Shown here in pieces: positions 63,691 through 64,000 of a stretch of 64,000 bases of DNA (its first letter is position 1; every line of letters starts with the position of its first letter). The notes beneath the pieces are model-generated. The model was not told the DNA's origin, did not search any database, and saw only the letters and a program-made list of their open reading frames with translations. The stretch is from DASUXY01 sp035301985 (GTDB lineage Bacteria; Bacillota; Bacilli; Bacillales; Amphibacillaceae): positions 77,039 through 141,038 of the forward strand of contig DATGTE010000008.1 in assembly GCA_035301985.1 (NCBI GenBank), given 5' to 3'. A program made the position numbers and the translations under genes.

Positions 63691-64000
63691 TTCTTTTCAC
63701 GCTCCAATATGTTTAATTTTTTTTGAAAATCTTTCAGTAAGTCCTCCATTTCTGAACGAAGCAACGTTAAATCATTTATTTGAGCTGTCACCTCCTCTAT
63801 TTTCTCCCTGCCATAATCCATCGTCTTTTTCAGCTGGGTAATACCGGATGGATCATGATCAAACAATTGAATCATCTCCCGGATTTCATTCAGGTTAAAT
63901 CCATATTTTTTTCCGCGGAGAATCAAACGCAAACGAACGCATTCTTTTTTAGTAAATATACGTTGCTCCCCTTCGCTGCGCTCTGGCTGAAGCAAACCTA
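63687..64000 (-). CDS. MerR-family regulator, 3' part (5' end outside window)
   Basis: The frame is open to the window edge; the visible part starts in the wing of the HTH (GLLQPERSEGEQRIFTKKEC) and goes on to the second HTH helix (LILRGKKYGFNLNEIREMIQ) and a coiled-coil dimer helix to the stop. This is MerR-type; its place before an acyl-CoA ligase and acyl-CoA dehydrogenase suggests a LiuR-like regulator of acid catabolism. Coordinates at the 5' end are cut by the window. Confidence 0.85.
   Translation of the reverse strand, partial: GLLQPERSEGEQRIFTKKECVRLRLILRGKKYGFNLNEIREMIQLFDHDPSGITQLKKTMDYGREKIEEVTAQINDLTLLRSEMEDLLKDFQKKLNILEREKK

Noticed and set aside
1..64000. CRISPR array or intact insertion sequence
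   Set aside because: No regularly spaced direct repeats and no transposase gene with terminal repeats were seen; the only mobile traces are the rep fragments.

Overview
The window is about 64 kb of low-GC Firmicutes chromosome from an endospore-forming member of the Bacillaceae. Three things support this: AGGAGG-type ribosome binding sites with frequent TTG and GTG starts, spore-coat genes (cotO, cotZ/cotY family, CsxC-like proteins) with sigma-K-like promoters, and gene order shared with Bacillus subtilis. The first 16 kb follows the B. subtilis yjbF-yjcH region: mecA (3' end), coiA, pepF, spxH, yjbI, yjbK, yjbM (small alarmone synthetase), nadF, an RluA-type pseudouridine synthase, prpE, then cotO, cotZ, yjcF, yjcG and yjcH. 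The genus cannot be fixed from sequence alone.

Layout. 0-9.9 kb: competence, proteolysis, redox and alarmone housekeeping. 10-16 kb: mgtE, coat genes, a YetF-like protein and the yjcFGH operon. 16-23 kb: a heterodimeric ABC exporter with one degenerate ATP site, two short-chain dehydrogenases, an OsmC protein and tRNA-Val(GAC). 23.6-27 kb: a CHY zinc-finger protein, a lone holin-like protein, and a SAM-riboswitch operon of a duplicated carboxymuconolactone-decarboxylase-fold protein plus an NtaA/SnaA-type flavin monooxygenase. 27.2-31.4 kb: a pspA-ydjG-ydjH-ydjI membrane-stress operon behind an ECF-type promoter. 31.7-37 kb: YitT-family protein, MFS transporter, DUF3231-like protein and ssuACB sulfonate importer. 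37-43 kb: acetyl-CoA synthetase, a Yip1-like protein, and the flotillin/NfeD pair. 43-49 kb: an orphan protein, an S13 peptidase with no signal peptide, and a TetR-YhgE pair with three copies of a putative operator. 49-51 kb: two CsxC-like proteins with homologous blocks in a different order. 51.7-56 kb: NADH dehydrogenase II, a 32-residue membrane peptide, scattered remnants of a pUB110-type rolling-circle plasmid rep gene, a VanW protein and a zinc-ribbon membrane protein. 56.3-60 kb: TPP riboswitch with thiT, an EgtUV/OpuC-type importer with fused permease and binding protein, and tRNA-Pro(GGG). 60-64 kb: a decayed gene, then a MerR - acyl-CoA ligase - acyl-CoA dehydrogenase operon that runs off the window.

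Links between regions. Sulfur acquisition appears twice: the SAM-riboswitch monooxygenase operon at 24.5-27 kb and ssuACB at 34.4-37 kb, which has no adjacent ssuD. Envelope stress also appears twice, as PspA/YdjGHI and FloT/NfeD, giving two SPFH proteins. The least explained parts are the SAM-riboswitch operon, the rearranged CsxC pair, the YhgD-type operators, the 32-aa peptide after ndh and the plasmid rep debris. No CRISPR array, intact insertion sequence or complete prophage was seen.
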